A stretch of DNA of 5,941 bases from Candidatus Omnitrophota bacterium (GCA_016206995.1 JACQQN010000173.1:1-5941); one strand, 5' to 3'; shown: positions 1-5,842, numbered from the stretch's first letter. Made by a program: numbers and translations. Notes: generated from the letters alone by a model not told the origin.

Positions 1-299
1 CGTTGGAAACCTTCAATCGCCATCGGCACAAACGATTCTCCGATGAAATAACGCTGTGGGTCTGCTAGCCGCCCGCCACGCTCTTTTGATTCAAATTGAA
101 TCAATTCATTCGGAAGATAAAGGCCGATTCTTTGAGGTGCTGGTTTGACTTGCTCATAATAACGATTGGAAAGAACCCCTGGTGCGTGGATGCTCCACCC
201 AAAAATGGTTGCGCAGCCAGAAAAAAGAAATGTGGTGATCAACGCTGGCGATAAAAAGACAAGCAGTGCCGAATATCTTTTGCCGGGGATTATACCCAT
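1..299 (-). CDS. Putative lipoprotein, C-terminus beyond the window edge
   Basis: Reading the reverse strand from an ATG at 299 gives about 99 residues with no stop, so the gene continues past the left edge. The N-terminus is a lipoprotein signal: basic residues K7 and R8, a hydrophobic run at about 11-26, then a lipobox LFSGC with the acylated Cys at position 29. The mature part begins CATIFGWSIHAPG and later contains an ERGGRLADPQRYFIGESF stretch. I do not recognise the family. An in-frame TGA lies just upstream with no other usual start between, which fixes the ATG, although no good ribosome site is visible. The start lies 11 nt after the GIY-YIG stop, so it is probably co-transcribed with the two nuclease genes. 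Lipidation and export are inferred from the signal; the function is unknown. Confidence 0.72.
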   Translation of the reverse strand, partial: MGIIPGKRYSALLVFLSPALITTFLFSGCATIFGWSIHAPGVLSNRYYEQVKPAPQRIGLYLPNELIQFESKERGGRLADPQRYFIGESFVPMAIEGFQ

Positions 300-310
300 A
301 AAAATCGTGT

Positions 311-634
311 CTACTTTTTCAGTAGTCCAATGAGAGCAAGTTTTTTGGATTTCGGAAGTGCTTTGATAAAACACTCTCGAACCAAAGCTTGGGTTCTTGT
401 TTTGCAAACTTCTTGATAAACCATCTCAACGGGACGGCGGGTTCGTGTGTATCGTGCAGCTTTTCCTTCCGAATGCATTTTAAACCGACGCGCGAGATCT
501 TTTGTGATTCCTGTGTAAAGCGACTTGTCGCAACATTTTAAAATATAAAGAAACCATTTCTCACTGCGTTTCTTTGCGCATTTCTTTTCTTTGATCTGCA
601 TCCCCGCAAGCATTTTTTTATATCGTTGATTCAT
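311..634 (-). CDS. GIY-YIG nuclease, UPF0213/YhbQ-like
   Basis: This 107-residue protein carries one GIY-YIG endonuclease domain from about residue 27 to the end. Visible landmarks are the GIY-equivalent FLYIL (Y30), the YIG-equivalent SLYTG (Y40, G42), the helix with the conserved Arg and His (LARRFKMH, R49/R50 and H54), the ARYTRTRRPVEMVY segment typical of the UPF0213 group, and the likely metal-binding Glu E87. The family is predicted to cleave DNA, but the role of single-domain members is poorly defined. Most relatives begin close to the GIY strand; this one has about 26 extra N-terminal residues rich in Lys and Arg. The ATG overlaps the stop of the upstream nuclease gene as ATGA (631-634), which favours this start through translational coupling. 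Internal ATG codons at residues 8 and 12 are possible alternatives, and neither has a clear ribosome site. Confidence 0.88.
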   Translation of the reverse strand: MNQRYKKMLAGMQIKEKKCAKKRSEKWFLYILKCCDKSLYTGITKDLARRFKMHSEGKAARYTRTRRPVEMVYQEVCKTRTQALVRECFIKALPKSKKLALIGLLKK

Positions 635-1401
635 GAAAAACGCGCGGGATTTTTGAATGTTGCAGCAGTCGTAGCCGATGCTTTCTTATAAGCACAGTAA
701 TCACATGTCGCTGCTGGTTCTGGGATTGTGTCGCCACTTAAACAGGCGCGCGCATCAAGAAGTTTGGGCGATACCCAGGAATCATCACTTATGTAAGGAA
801 GTATTTTAATATCGAAACGAAGTGAGTGGTTAAAACCGTTTTCATCGACAAGTGCATTGCAATAAACAAAGTATCCTTCTTTTGAAACTGAAAAGCCATT
901 TTTCTTAAAAAGCCATTGATAAATCTCAAGCTGCCTTTTCCACGCTTGACGCCACTCGCTATCAAGCGTTGCTTCTTTTGTAGACCAAGTTGCTTTGTAA
1001 TCAAGGACGATTAAGTCGCCATTTGGTTTTTGCCAGACATCATCCACAGCACCTGTGATTATAAAATTACTTTCGGGGTCGTGATAACGGATTCCTTTAA
1101 AATTCTCTCGCCATACGGGAAGATCTTTGTGATCAAACGGAATTGCGTCAATTCCATTTTCTTTCATGATTGGGTGTGGTTCTTTTCGCTTTCGATATTC
1201 ATCAAACTCACGCTTCAAGAGTTCATCAACGGCTTTGTTAAGCTGAAAGGAAGGGGTTTCCGGCTTTGGGATACCAAGCTTTCGGTCCATATAAAAACAA
1301 CGTGGGCAGTTTATAAAATCTTCAAGTTTCGAACGGCTCAAGACAAATGGCTCGTTCGATTTTGGGTTAAAAAGATTTTTCGTGCGCATGAAATATGCCA
1401 T
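631..1401 (-). CDS. PD-(D/E)XK nuclease, RecB/Cas4-like with paired cysteines
   Basis: This 256-residue protein has the layout of a compact RecB-type exonuclease domain. LSRSKLEDFINCPRCFY at 21-37 is the family's N-terminal motif with C32 and C35. ITGAVDD at 115-121 supplies the first metal aspartate (D120 or D121). LIVLDYKAT at 130-138 is the D-x-K core (D134, K136). RQLEIYQWLF at 156-165 is the QxxxY motif (Q157, Y161). C233 and C236 form a CDYCAY motif near the C-terminus. The four cysteines could hold an iron-sulphur cluster as in AddB and Cas4, but the spacing here is CxxC plus CxxC, not the usual one plus three. No cas genes are nearby, so I would not call it Cas4. The likely role is DNA processing or repair. 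No ribosome site precedes the ATG; an in-frame ATG at residue 5 is the alternative start. It is the first gene of a run with the GIY-YIG gene and the lipoprotein. Confidence 0.85.
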   Translation of the reverse strand: MAYFMRTKNLFNPKSNEPFVLSRSKLEDFINCPRCFYMDRKLGIPKPETPSFQLNKAVDELLKREFDEYRKRKEPHPIMKENGIDAIPFDHKDLPVWRENFKGIRYHDPESNFIITGAVDDVWQKPNGDLIVLDYKATWSTKEATLDSEWRQAWKRQLEIYQWLFKKNGFSVSKEGYFVYCNALVDENGFNHSLRFDIKILPYISDDSWVSPKLLDARACLSGDTIPEPAATCDYCAYKKASATTAATFKNPARFS

Positions 1402-1409
1402 ACGTTTAC

Positions 1410-1415
1410 ATTCTA
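1410..1415 (-). promoter_or_regulatory. Possible -10 box for the nuclease operon
   Basis: TAGAAT on the reverse strand lies 8 nt before the nuclease ATG. A start of transcription about 7 nt downstream would fall on or next to that ATG, giving a leaderless message, which fits the absence of a ribosome site. There is no convincing -35, so this is a weak call based on position and hexamer similarity only. Confidence 0.3.
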
Positions 1416-1438
1416 TCAGAAAGCGAGTGATTTAGAAC

Positions 1439-1467
1439 TTCCAAGTTGCGCGCGAAACGATTATGAT
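1439..1467 (+). promoter_or_regulatory. Candidate promoter of the symporter gene
   Basis: TATGAT at 1462-1467 matches the TATAAT consensus at five of six positions. TTCCAA at 1439-1444, 17 bp upstream, is a poor -35 (three of six). Transcription would begin near 1474, leaving a short leader that contains the ribosome site GAAGGA at 1481-1486, five bases before the GTG start. The 90-bp gap between the divergent nuclease and symporter genes must hold both promoters. Confidence 0.4.
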
Positions 1468-1491
1468 ATCTGAAATTTTAGAAGGAAAAAC

Positions 1492-2748
1492 GTGCCGCAG
1501 CTAAAAATAAAAACAGAACCTCGTTTCCTAAAAAGTTACTCCTTTTCGATTTTGCTCCTCATTTCCATTTTGATAGGTGCTTTCCTTGGAATTATTCTCA
1601 AGCAAAATGCATCTTGCCTCAAACCTTTTGGTGATATTTTCCTAAATCTCCTTTTTACAGCTGTTGTCCCACTTGTCTTTTTCTCAATTTCATCTGCGGT
1701 TGCAGGAATGTCTGACTTCAAGCGGCTTGGTAAAATTTTAGGGTGGATGCTTCTTATTTTTATCGCAACCGGTGTGATCTCATCAATTTTGATGATCGTG
1801 GGCGTCAAAGTTTTTCCGCCAATCGTTAATGTAGGTTCTTTATTGCCTCCGGCAGATGCCAGTCAGCTCCAAACAGGAAATCGGATTGTCGAAGCGTTTA
1901 CCGTCCCCGATTTTTTTCACCTCCTGTCGCGGCGGAATATGCTTGCTCTCATTGTTTTTTCTGTTCTGATTGGACTCGCAACAGTATCGGCAGGCGAAAA
2001 AGGAAAGATGTTCGCTCAATTTCTGAGTTCCGCAAACGATGTGATGATGAAATTGATTGCTTACATCATGTTTTACGCGCCCATCGGTTTGGGAGCCTAC
2101 TTCGCGCATCTTGTGGGCGTATTCGGCCCAGAATTGTTAGGTTCTTACCTTCGCGCAATGCTTCTTTACTATCCGCTTGCGTTGCTTTATTTTTTTGTTG
2201 GTTTCTCAATCTACGCTACATTGGCGGGTGGATTAAACGGGCTCAAGAAATTCTGGTCTCACATCATCCCGCCATCTATCACAGCGCTTGGGACAGGAAG
2301 CAGTCTTGCTACTATTCCTTCAAATATCAAGGCGGCGGATGAAATCGGAGTGCCGCGCGACATCAGTAAAATTGTGATCCCAATTGGCGCCACCATTCAT
2401 ATGGATGGATCGTGCCTTTCTGCGATTTTAAAAATTGCGCTTCTCTTTAGTTTCTTTCACATGGATTTCTCAGGAGTTCAAACACTCGCAACAGCTGTCG
2501 GCATTGCCATTTTAAGCGGAACAGTGATGAGCGGCATTCCAGCCGGCGGATTTCTCGGAGAAATGTTGATTGTGACTTTATACGGTTTCCCGCCCGAAGC
2601 GCTTCCGATAATTTCAATGGTTGGAACGTTGGTTGACCCGCCGGCAACGATGGTGAATGCTGTTGGCGATAATGTTGCAAGTATGATGGTCGCTCGTATT
2701 CTTAACGGAAAACATTGGCTTGAGAAATCTAAAGAGAAACTCGGTTAA
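1492..2748 (+). CDS. Dicarboxylate/amino acid:cation symporter (DAACS) family transporter
   Basis: This 418-residue inner-membrane protein belongs to the sodium:dicarboxylate symporter family (GltP/DctA/GltPh fold). It starts at GTG behind GAAGGA. Hydrophobic helices run through the N-terminal two thirds. The C-terminal transport core shows the first hairpin (ALGTGSSLATIP, 265-276), the TM7 motif as IHMDGS (302-307, family norm NMDGT, with the sodium-site Asp conserved as D305), the second hairpin (SGTVMSGIPAGG, 342-353) and TM8 (TLVDPPATMVNAVGD, 379-393). Lined up by eye with GltPh, D394, T398, N401 and D405 are kept as D382, T386, N389 and D393. R397, which grips the substrate side-chain carboxylate, is A385, and D390 is G378. 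Sodium coupling is therefore plausible, but aspartate, glutamate or a C4-dicarboxylate is unlikely as substrate. I recall similar sequences in other bacteria, so this is probably a subfamily. It is a single-gene unit. Confidence 0.9.
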   Translation: MPQLKIKTEPRFLKSYSFSILLLISILIGAFLGIILKQNASCLKPFGDIFLNLLFTAVVPLVFFSISSAVAGMSDFKRLGKILGWMLLIFIATGVISSILMIVGVKVFPPIVNVGSLLPPADASQLQTGNRIVEAFTVPDFFHLLSRRNMLALIVFSVLIGLATVSAGEKGKMFAQFLSSANDVMMKLIAYIMFYAPIGLGAYFAHLVGVFGPELLGSYLRAMLLYYPLALLYFFVGFSIYATLAGGLNGLKKFWSHIIPPSITALGTGSSLATIPSNIKAADEIGVPRDISKIVIPIGATIHMDGSCLSAILKIALLFSFFHMDFSGVQTLATAVGIAILSGTVMSGIPAGGFLGEMLIVTLYGFPPEALPIISMVGTLVDPPATMVNAVGDNVASMMVARILNGKHWLEKSKEKLG

Positions 2749-2755
2749 TTGAGCG

Positions 2756-2779
2756 CAGATTTTTGATCAATTTGATCTG
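2756..2779. repeat. AT-rich inverted repeat between convergent genes
   Basis: CAGAT at 2756-2760 pairs with ATCTG at 2775-2779, and a competing pairing uses two GATC copies inside. It lies in the 34-bp gap between the stops of the symporter and pssA, where a shared terminator would be expected. The stem is short and no T-tract follows on either strand, so a terminator role is only a possibility. Confidence 0.25.
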
Positions 2780-2782
2780 TGG

Positions 2783-3529
2783 TCAAACGGTTGGGCCAAG
2801 AGATTCTGCGGGTTGTGCATCAACGGCATGAACGCTTGCAGCGTAGATAGGAGAACCTGCAAGAAAAGAAAATAAAACTGCAAGCGCGGCGGCCACCCCA
2901 CCAAAAGCAACCAATACCACTCCCGAAAACAAAAAAGTCCCGAGATAAAAAAACTTCCACTCGGCAAACTTCACGGCGGTCAATTTTGGATAACGAATTT
3001 TGCTGACCATTAAAAAACTGATGGTTAAAAGAGAACACACGACCACAAACTCAAATTGTTCAAAATTAAACCAACGATTCTTAAGTTGCGCAATCACAAG
3101 CAAGGCAAGGAGCATAGCAGCGGCGGGTGATGGAAGCCCCTCGAAATATTGAGCGACAGGCGGCTTGATGTTAAATCTTGCAAGCCGATAAGTACCAGCC
3201 ATGAGGTAAAAAAATGCAATGGGAAGCAACCAGACACCTGATTCATGCGCGAAAATTTGAAACATTAAAAAAGGCGGTGCAGCAACAAATGAAACCATGT
3301 CAGCAAGTGAATCGAGCTCCCGGCCAAACTGACTTGACATTTTGAACATGCGGGCAACATTTCCATCAAGAGAATCCCACAACATCGCAAGCGGGATCAG
3401 CCACGCAGCTGCGTGATAGTCCCCTCGCGCTGCCATTAAAAGCGAAAGAAACCCGCTAAACAAATTGAGCAAGCTCAACGTGTTGGGTGGTGAAAAAAAA
3501 GATTGCGGGTGGAAAAAAGTATTTTTCAT
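2783..3529 (-). CDS. pssA: CDP-diacylglycerol--serine O-phosphatidyltransferase
   Basis: This 248-residue membrane enzyme joins serine to CDP-diacylglycerol to form phosphatidylserine. The CDP-alcohol phosphatidyltransferase signature D-x2-DG-x2-AR-x8-G-x3-D-x3-D is complete: D52, D55, G56, A59, R60, G69, D73 and D77. PssA-specific segments separate it from PgsA-type relatives: PPNTLSLLNLFSGF at 14-27, YRLARFN at 114-120 and FEGLPSPAAA at 129-138. Several hydrophobic helices follow, ending in a short polar tail. The frame stays open upstream into psd, but the ATG at 3529 is chosen because it overlaps the psd stop as ATGA and has a GGGAG ribosome site just before it. Its product is the substrate of the psd enzyme, so the two genes form a phosphatidylethanolamine operon. 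Confidence 0.95.
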   Translation of the reverse strand: MKNTFFHPQSFFSPPNTLSLLNLFSGFLSLLMAARGDYHAAAWLIPLAMLWDSLDGNVARMFKMSSQFGRELDSLADMVSFVAAPPFLMFQIFAHESGVWLLPIAFFYLMAGTYRLARFNIKPPVAQYFEGLPSPAAAMLLALLVIAQLKNRWFNFEQFEFVVVCSLLTISFLMVSKIRYPKLTAVKFAEWKFFYLGTFLFSGVVLVAFGGVAAALAVLFSFLAGSPIYAASVHAVDAQPAESLGPTV

Positions 3530-4161
3530 GACTCCCATTCCCCTAAAAGTGTTTTTCCGGCTTTCACGCGTTCTCCAAGAGAAATTCGCGGCTGAAACAT
3601 TCGTTGCGGGATCCAACATTCTACCCGAGAACCATAACAAATAATGCCAAATTTTTGACCGCGCTTGAGGCGCGCGGCCACAGATACATCACAATGAATA
3701 CGACGTGCAATCGTACCTGCAATTTGGCGAACGAAGGCCGATTGATTTTTGTTGCGCAGCCCAATCCAGTTCGACTCGTTTTGAACCACCGATTCTTTTG
3801 AAAGCGCATTCAAAAATCTACCGGGCTCATATTGAAGGTAGGTTACCTCGCCTTCCACAGGGCTTCGGTTGACGTGTACATTAAAAACCGACAAAAAAAT
3901 GCCGATCCGAACCGCTTGTTCTTTTAAAAAACGGGGTTCATACTCGGTTGAAATGTGAACCACGGTTCCATCCGCAGGAGAAACAGGGCCATTTCCTGGA
4001 GAAGGTGTTCGGTTGGGATCTCTAAAAAAAGTAAGATGACCTATCAACAAAAGAACGAAAAATCCAGCAAACGTTAAGTTCCAGAAAGAAAAAATGAAAG
4101 CCAAAAAACATAAAATGGCGGCGCCAACAGAAACTCTCCGGTCGATAGGAATTCGCAGCAA
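3526..4161 (-). CDS. psd: Phosphatidylserine decarboxylase, short type
   Basis: This 211-residue proenzyme decarboxylates phosphatidylserine to phosphatidylethanolamine at the inner membrane. Residues 11-45 hold one or two membrane helices, followed by FFRDPNR (45-51), SPADG (61-65, catalytic-region D64), NVHVNRSP (94-101, H96), QIAGTIARRI (146-155) and the self-cleavage site YGSR (176-179). Cleavage between G177 and S178 would give the alpha chain its pyruvoyl group from S178. The length fits the short (archaeal-like) class, not the roughly 320-residue enteric enzyme. No ATG is available in frame: TTG is the start, with GGAG six bases upstream and an in-frame TAA further up. pssA follows with a 4-base overlap. 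Every hallmark residue I could check is present. Confidence 0.95.
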   Translation of the reverse strand: MLRIPIDRRVSVGAAILCFLAFIFSFWNLTFAGFFVLLLIGHLTFFRDPNRTPSPGNGPVSPADGTVVHISTEYEPRFLKEQAVRIGIFLSVFNVHVNRSPVEGEVTYLQYEPGRFLNALSKESVVQNESNWIGLRNKNQSAFVRQIAGTIARRIHCDVSVAARLKRGQKFGIICYGSRVECWIPQRMFQPRISLGERVKAGKTLLGEWES

Positions 4162-4167
4162 ATTGAT

Positions 4168-4171
4168 CTCC
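4168..4171 (-). promoter_or_regulatory. Ribosome binding site that decides the TTG start of psd
   Basis: GGAG on the reverse strand lies six bases before TTG at 4161. The in-frame stretch between the upstream TAA and this TTG contains no ATG or GTG, so the site supports the rare start codon. The nearby ATG at about 4175 is in another frame. Confidence 0.65.
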
Positions 4172-4206
4172 GCATCAACAAAGTATTTTTAGATCATTGA
4201 ATGGTC

Positions 4207-4212
4207 ATTTTA
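4207..4212 (-). promoter_or_regulatory. Possible -10 box of the psd-pssA operon
   Basis: TAAAAT on the reverse strand sits between the dps terminator and psd, about 45 nt before the TTG start, giving a leader of roughly 39 nt. The -35 region is weak (TTCTGA or TCTGAG depending on spacing). The operon needs its own promoter because a terminator separates it from dps. Confidence 0.35.
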
Positions 4213-4240
4213 CCACGTTTCGCGAATCTCTCAGAAAATA

Positions 4241-4272
4241 AAAAGCCGCATCTGTGATTAGGCGCGGCTTTT
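4241..4272 (-). terminator. Rho-independent terminator of dps
   Basis: AAAAGCCGC (4241-4249) and GCGGCTTTT (4264-4272) are perfect inverted arms of nine bases around a 14-base loop. On the reverse strand the stem runs into a T-rich tract (CTTTTTATTTT), the usual form of an intrinsic terminator. It begins 24 bases after the dps stop, so it ends the dps message before psd. The loop is larger than typical. Both arms end in A/T runs, so it could also act in the other direction, but no plus-strand gene is near. Confidence 0.8.
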
Positions 4273-4296
4273 AATGCTATGAGGAAATTAGTTTCT

Positions 4297-4785
4297 CTAA
4301 GATTTAAGCAAACTGCGCAGCATCCAGGCAGTTTTCTCGTGAATTTGCATTCGTTGCGTCAAAAGATCCAAAGTAACTTGATCGTTCGCTTGCTCGGCAA
4401 TTGGAAAGACGGACCGTGCGGTTCGGATCACCGCTTCATGCCCCGCCACAAGCGAGCGGATCATTTTCTTGGCTTCGAGATTTCCCTTTTCTTCCTTGAC
4501 GGAACTTAACGCGGCAAATTCGGAATAGGTGCCTGGCGCGACTGTGTCAAGCGCACGGATGCGTTCTGCGATCAAATCAACCGCCACCCATAATTCATTG
4601 TAATGTTGTTCAAACATGAGGTGAAGCGTTTGAAACATCGGGCCAGTCACATTCCAATGGAAATTATGAGTTTTGAGATAAAGTGTGTAGGTGTCGGCCA
4701 ATAATTTTGAAACGCCTTTTGCAATTTGTTCGCGGTCTTTTTTCGGAATACCAATATCAATAGGAATCGATGCTTGAGCGCTCAT
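4297..4785 (-). CDS. dps: Dps family DNA-protecting ferritin-like protein
   Basis: This 162-residue protein should form the hollow dodecamer that oxidises and stores iron, using peroxide, and shields DNA under stress. The intersubunit ferroxidase residues are present with the spacing of E. coli Dps: H43 (in [10 protein letters not shown]), H55 (in LHLMFE), D70 and E74 (in VDLIAERI). The rest is the four-helix bundle of the family at normal length. The N-terminus is short, with K15, K16 and R18 as its basic residues, so DNA binding cannot be judged from it. The reading frame extends 12 codons upstream, but the ATG at 4785 is chosen because a perfect AAGGAGG lies five bases before it. The gene is a single unit with its own terminator and a promoter region carrying two CRP/FNR-like palindromes. 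Confidence 0.96.
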   Translation of the reverse strand: MSAQASIPIDIGIPKKDREQIAKGVSKLLADTYTLYLKTHNFHWNVTGPMFQTLHLMFEQHYNELWVAVDLIAERIRALDTVAPGTYSEFAALSSVKEEKGNLEAKKMIRSLVAGHEAVIRTARSVFPIAEQANDQVTLDLLTQRMQIHEKTAWMLRSLLKS

Positions 4786-4790
4786 AACAG

Positions 4791-4797
4791 CCTCCTT
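4791..4797 (-). promoter_or_regulatory. Strong ribosome binding site of dps
   Basis: AAGGAGG on the reverse strand, five bases before the ATG at 4785, is a full match to the anti-Shine-Dalgarno complement and the strongest such site in the window. It rules out the longer frame that begins at 4821 and implies high translation, as expected for an abundant protein. Confidence 0.9.
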
Positions 4798-4806
4798 GAG
4801 AATTTG

Positions 4807-4822
4807 GATGAATTTTATCACA
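4807..4822 (-). promoter_or_regulatory. Second, weaker CRP/FNR-like half-palindrome at dps
   Basis: TGTGATAAAATTCATC on the reverse strand matches TGTGA-N6-TCACA fully in the left arm and at three of five bases in the right arm. It contains the candidate -10 of dps. Its centre is 31 bp from that of the better box, about three helical turns. The A/T-rich right half may simply be promoter sequence. Confidence 0.35.
4812..4817 (-). promoter_or_regulatory. Candidate -10 box of dps
   Basis: TAAAAT on the reverse strand would start transcription near 4805, leaving a leader of about 20 nt that keeps the AAGGAGG site. The hexamer 17 bp upstream is ACTGAT, a poor -35, which fits a promoter that relies on an activator bound just upstream. 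Confidence 0.45.
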
Positions 4823-4837
4823 AACTTTCCAAAAATC

Positions 4838-4853
4838 AGTGATTTGTATCACA
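4838..4853 (-). promoter_or_regulatory. CRP/FNR-like operator upstream of dps
   Basis: TGTGATACAAATCACT on the reverse strand matches the CRP consensus TGTGA-N6-TCACA at nine of ten fixed positions and contains a perfect GTGAT-N4-ATCAC dyad, which also shares the TGAT-N4-ATCA core of FNR sites. With the candidate -10 at 4812-4817, its centre falls at about -41, the class II activator position. Which family member would bind cannot be told from sequence. Confidence 0.55.
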
Positions 4854-4948
4854 AGTTTCTATCAGGGTCAAAGACGAGAAGTTATTTTTTACTCTTCATT
4901 CTTTCTTATAAAAGCCCCTCTTCTTGGATAGACCGTGGTGGCGCTTTC

Positions 4949-5470
4949 TTAATGAACGTTGCTGGAAGAAGTGCGGCTGGATATTCGTGAAATGACTGTT
5001 TTTTCAACTGTGCCGAGGAGTCTCAAAATTAGAACGGTGGTCACGGTAAGCCCGATGGATAACGCAAATTTGGAAAGTGCGACACAAATACCGATCGCCG
5101 CCACAAAAAGAAGTGACGCTGCAGTGGTGAGACCTTTAATTCCTCTAGCGCTGTCTGAAGCGCCCCGGATAATCGTACCGGCTCCCAGGAAACTCACGCC
5201 CGTCACAACTGCTTCCATAATACGAATGGGGTCTGACTGGATACGAACAGCGCCTTCTGGTGCGTTCGTGCCAAAATAAACTAAAAATGCAGAACCCAAA
5301 GAAACAAAAAGTGCCGAAACGCCTGCAACCAACATGTGCGTTCTGAGACCTGCGGGTTTCCCGGACAATCCGCGATCAAGGCCAATCACAGCACCCAATG
5401 CCATTGCAATAATTACATTAAGAAAAATCCTAAAATCTGCGGGATTCATATCAAAGTGTGTTAGGTCCAT
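4949..5470 (-). CDS. MgtC/SapB family membrane protein
   Basis: This 173-residue inner-membrane protein has the conserved MgtC domain. ALGAVIGLDRGLSGKPAGLRTHMLV (residues 24-48) carries D32, R33 and R43. RIQSDPIRIMEAVVTGVSFLGAGTII (76-101) carries the DPxR motif and the LGAG helix. IKGLTTAASLLFVAAIGI (111-128) is the third signature. Four or five hydrophobic helices and a Ser-rich tail complete it; the cytoplasmic regulatory domain of longer relatives is absent. MgtC proteins support survival in low magnesium and inside hosts by affecting cation balance or ATP synthase, but many environmental bacteria carry short SapB-type members of unknown role. The ATG at 5470 follows AAGGA by seven bases. 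GNAT lies upstream (77-bp gap) and dps downstream (163-bp gap) on the same strand. I see no clear promoter or terminator of its own. Confidence 0.9.
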   Translation of the reverse strand: MDLTHFDMNPADFRIFLNVIIAMALGAVIGLDRGLSGKPAGLRTHMLVAGVSALFVSLGSAFLVYFGTNAPEGAVRIQSDPIRIMEAVVTGVSFLGAGTIIRGASDSARGIKGLTTAASLLFVAAIGICVALSKFALSIGLTVTTVLILRLLGTVEKTVISRISSRTSSSNVH

Positions 5471-5547
5471 TTGAGTTTCCTTTTAATTATGTAGTCTATC
5501 GGTAAAAAACCAAAAAACTTCAGGGGCAAAACCAATGATGGGTGGCG

Positions 5548-5820
5548 CTACCCGACAAGTGATTGATATTGGGGGTGGCGACTCAGAAATGCACCGCTGA
5601 TGTAAGGGCAGGTTGGGATAACTTTCAATTTTTGTTCGCGGGCGTACTCGAAACCAGCTTTGACTAATTTTTCTGCAATCCCTTTCCCTCTCCCCAACTC
5701 CGGTACAAAGGTGTGATAAAAATCAATCACGTTTCCTCCCAAACGGTAATTAAGAACTGCTTCTTCCATCCCAAACGTCACAAAAAACTTCCGCGTTTTT
5801 GCATCATGTTCGATATTCAT
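5548..5820 (-). CDS. Small GNAT-like acetyltransferase, YjdJ/COG2388 type
   Basis: This 90-residue protein is a minimal GNAT fold of the YjdJ (NATD1-like) group. Landmarks are a beta-strand N-terminus (MNIEHDAKTRKFFV), the strand FYHTFVP (34-40), the acetyl-CoA pyrophosphate loop ELGRGKGIAEKL (R44, G45, K46, G47), the following helix FEYAREQKLKV (57-67), the conserved Cys-Pro strand IPTCPYI (68-74, C71) and the C-terminal RHPQYQ (81-86). The length is normal for the group, which lacks the first helices of standard GNATs. Substrates of these proteins are largely unknown. No strong ribosome site precedes the ATG (only AGAG, four bases away). A short perfect dyad lies just upstream. The gene may be transcribed together with mgtC, 77 bp downstream on the same strand, but no functional link is evident. 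Confidence 0.92.
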   Translation of the reverse strand: MNIEHDAKTRKFFVTFGMEEAVLNYRLGGNVIDFYHTFVPELGRGKGIAEKLVKAGFEYAREQKLKVIPTCPYISGAFLSRHPQYQSLVG

Positions 5821-5842
5821 AGTCTCTATAAACTAATTACCC

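Noticed and set aside
631..1401. Cas4 of a CRISPR system
   Set aside because: There are no repeats, no other cas genes, and the cysteine spacing differs from Cas4.
1030..1473. Plus-strand open frame of 147 codons opposite the nuclease gene
   Set aside because: It lies antisense to a gene with clear catalytic motifs, resembles no protein family, and its end overlaps the symporter promoter.
3530..3640. Longer N-terminus for PssA
   Set aside because: The extra 37 codons lie wholly within psd, while the ATGA overlap and GGGAG at 3529 mark the usual start at MKNTFF.
4279..4509. Plus-strand open frame opposite dps
   Set aside because: It is a shadow of a strongly conserved gene, has no ribosome site, and no recognisable domain.
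4959..5279. Plus-strand open frame of 106 codons opposite mgtC
   Set aside because: It mirrors the conserved MgtC coding frame and has no family features.
5486..5513. Promoter-like pair CATAAT and TTGGTT before mgtC on the reverse strand
   Set aside because: Transcription would start near 5479, inside the AAGGA ribosome site, so it would remove the signal used for translation.
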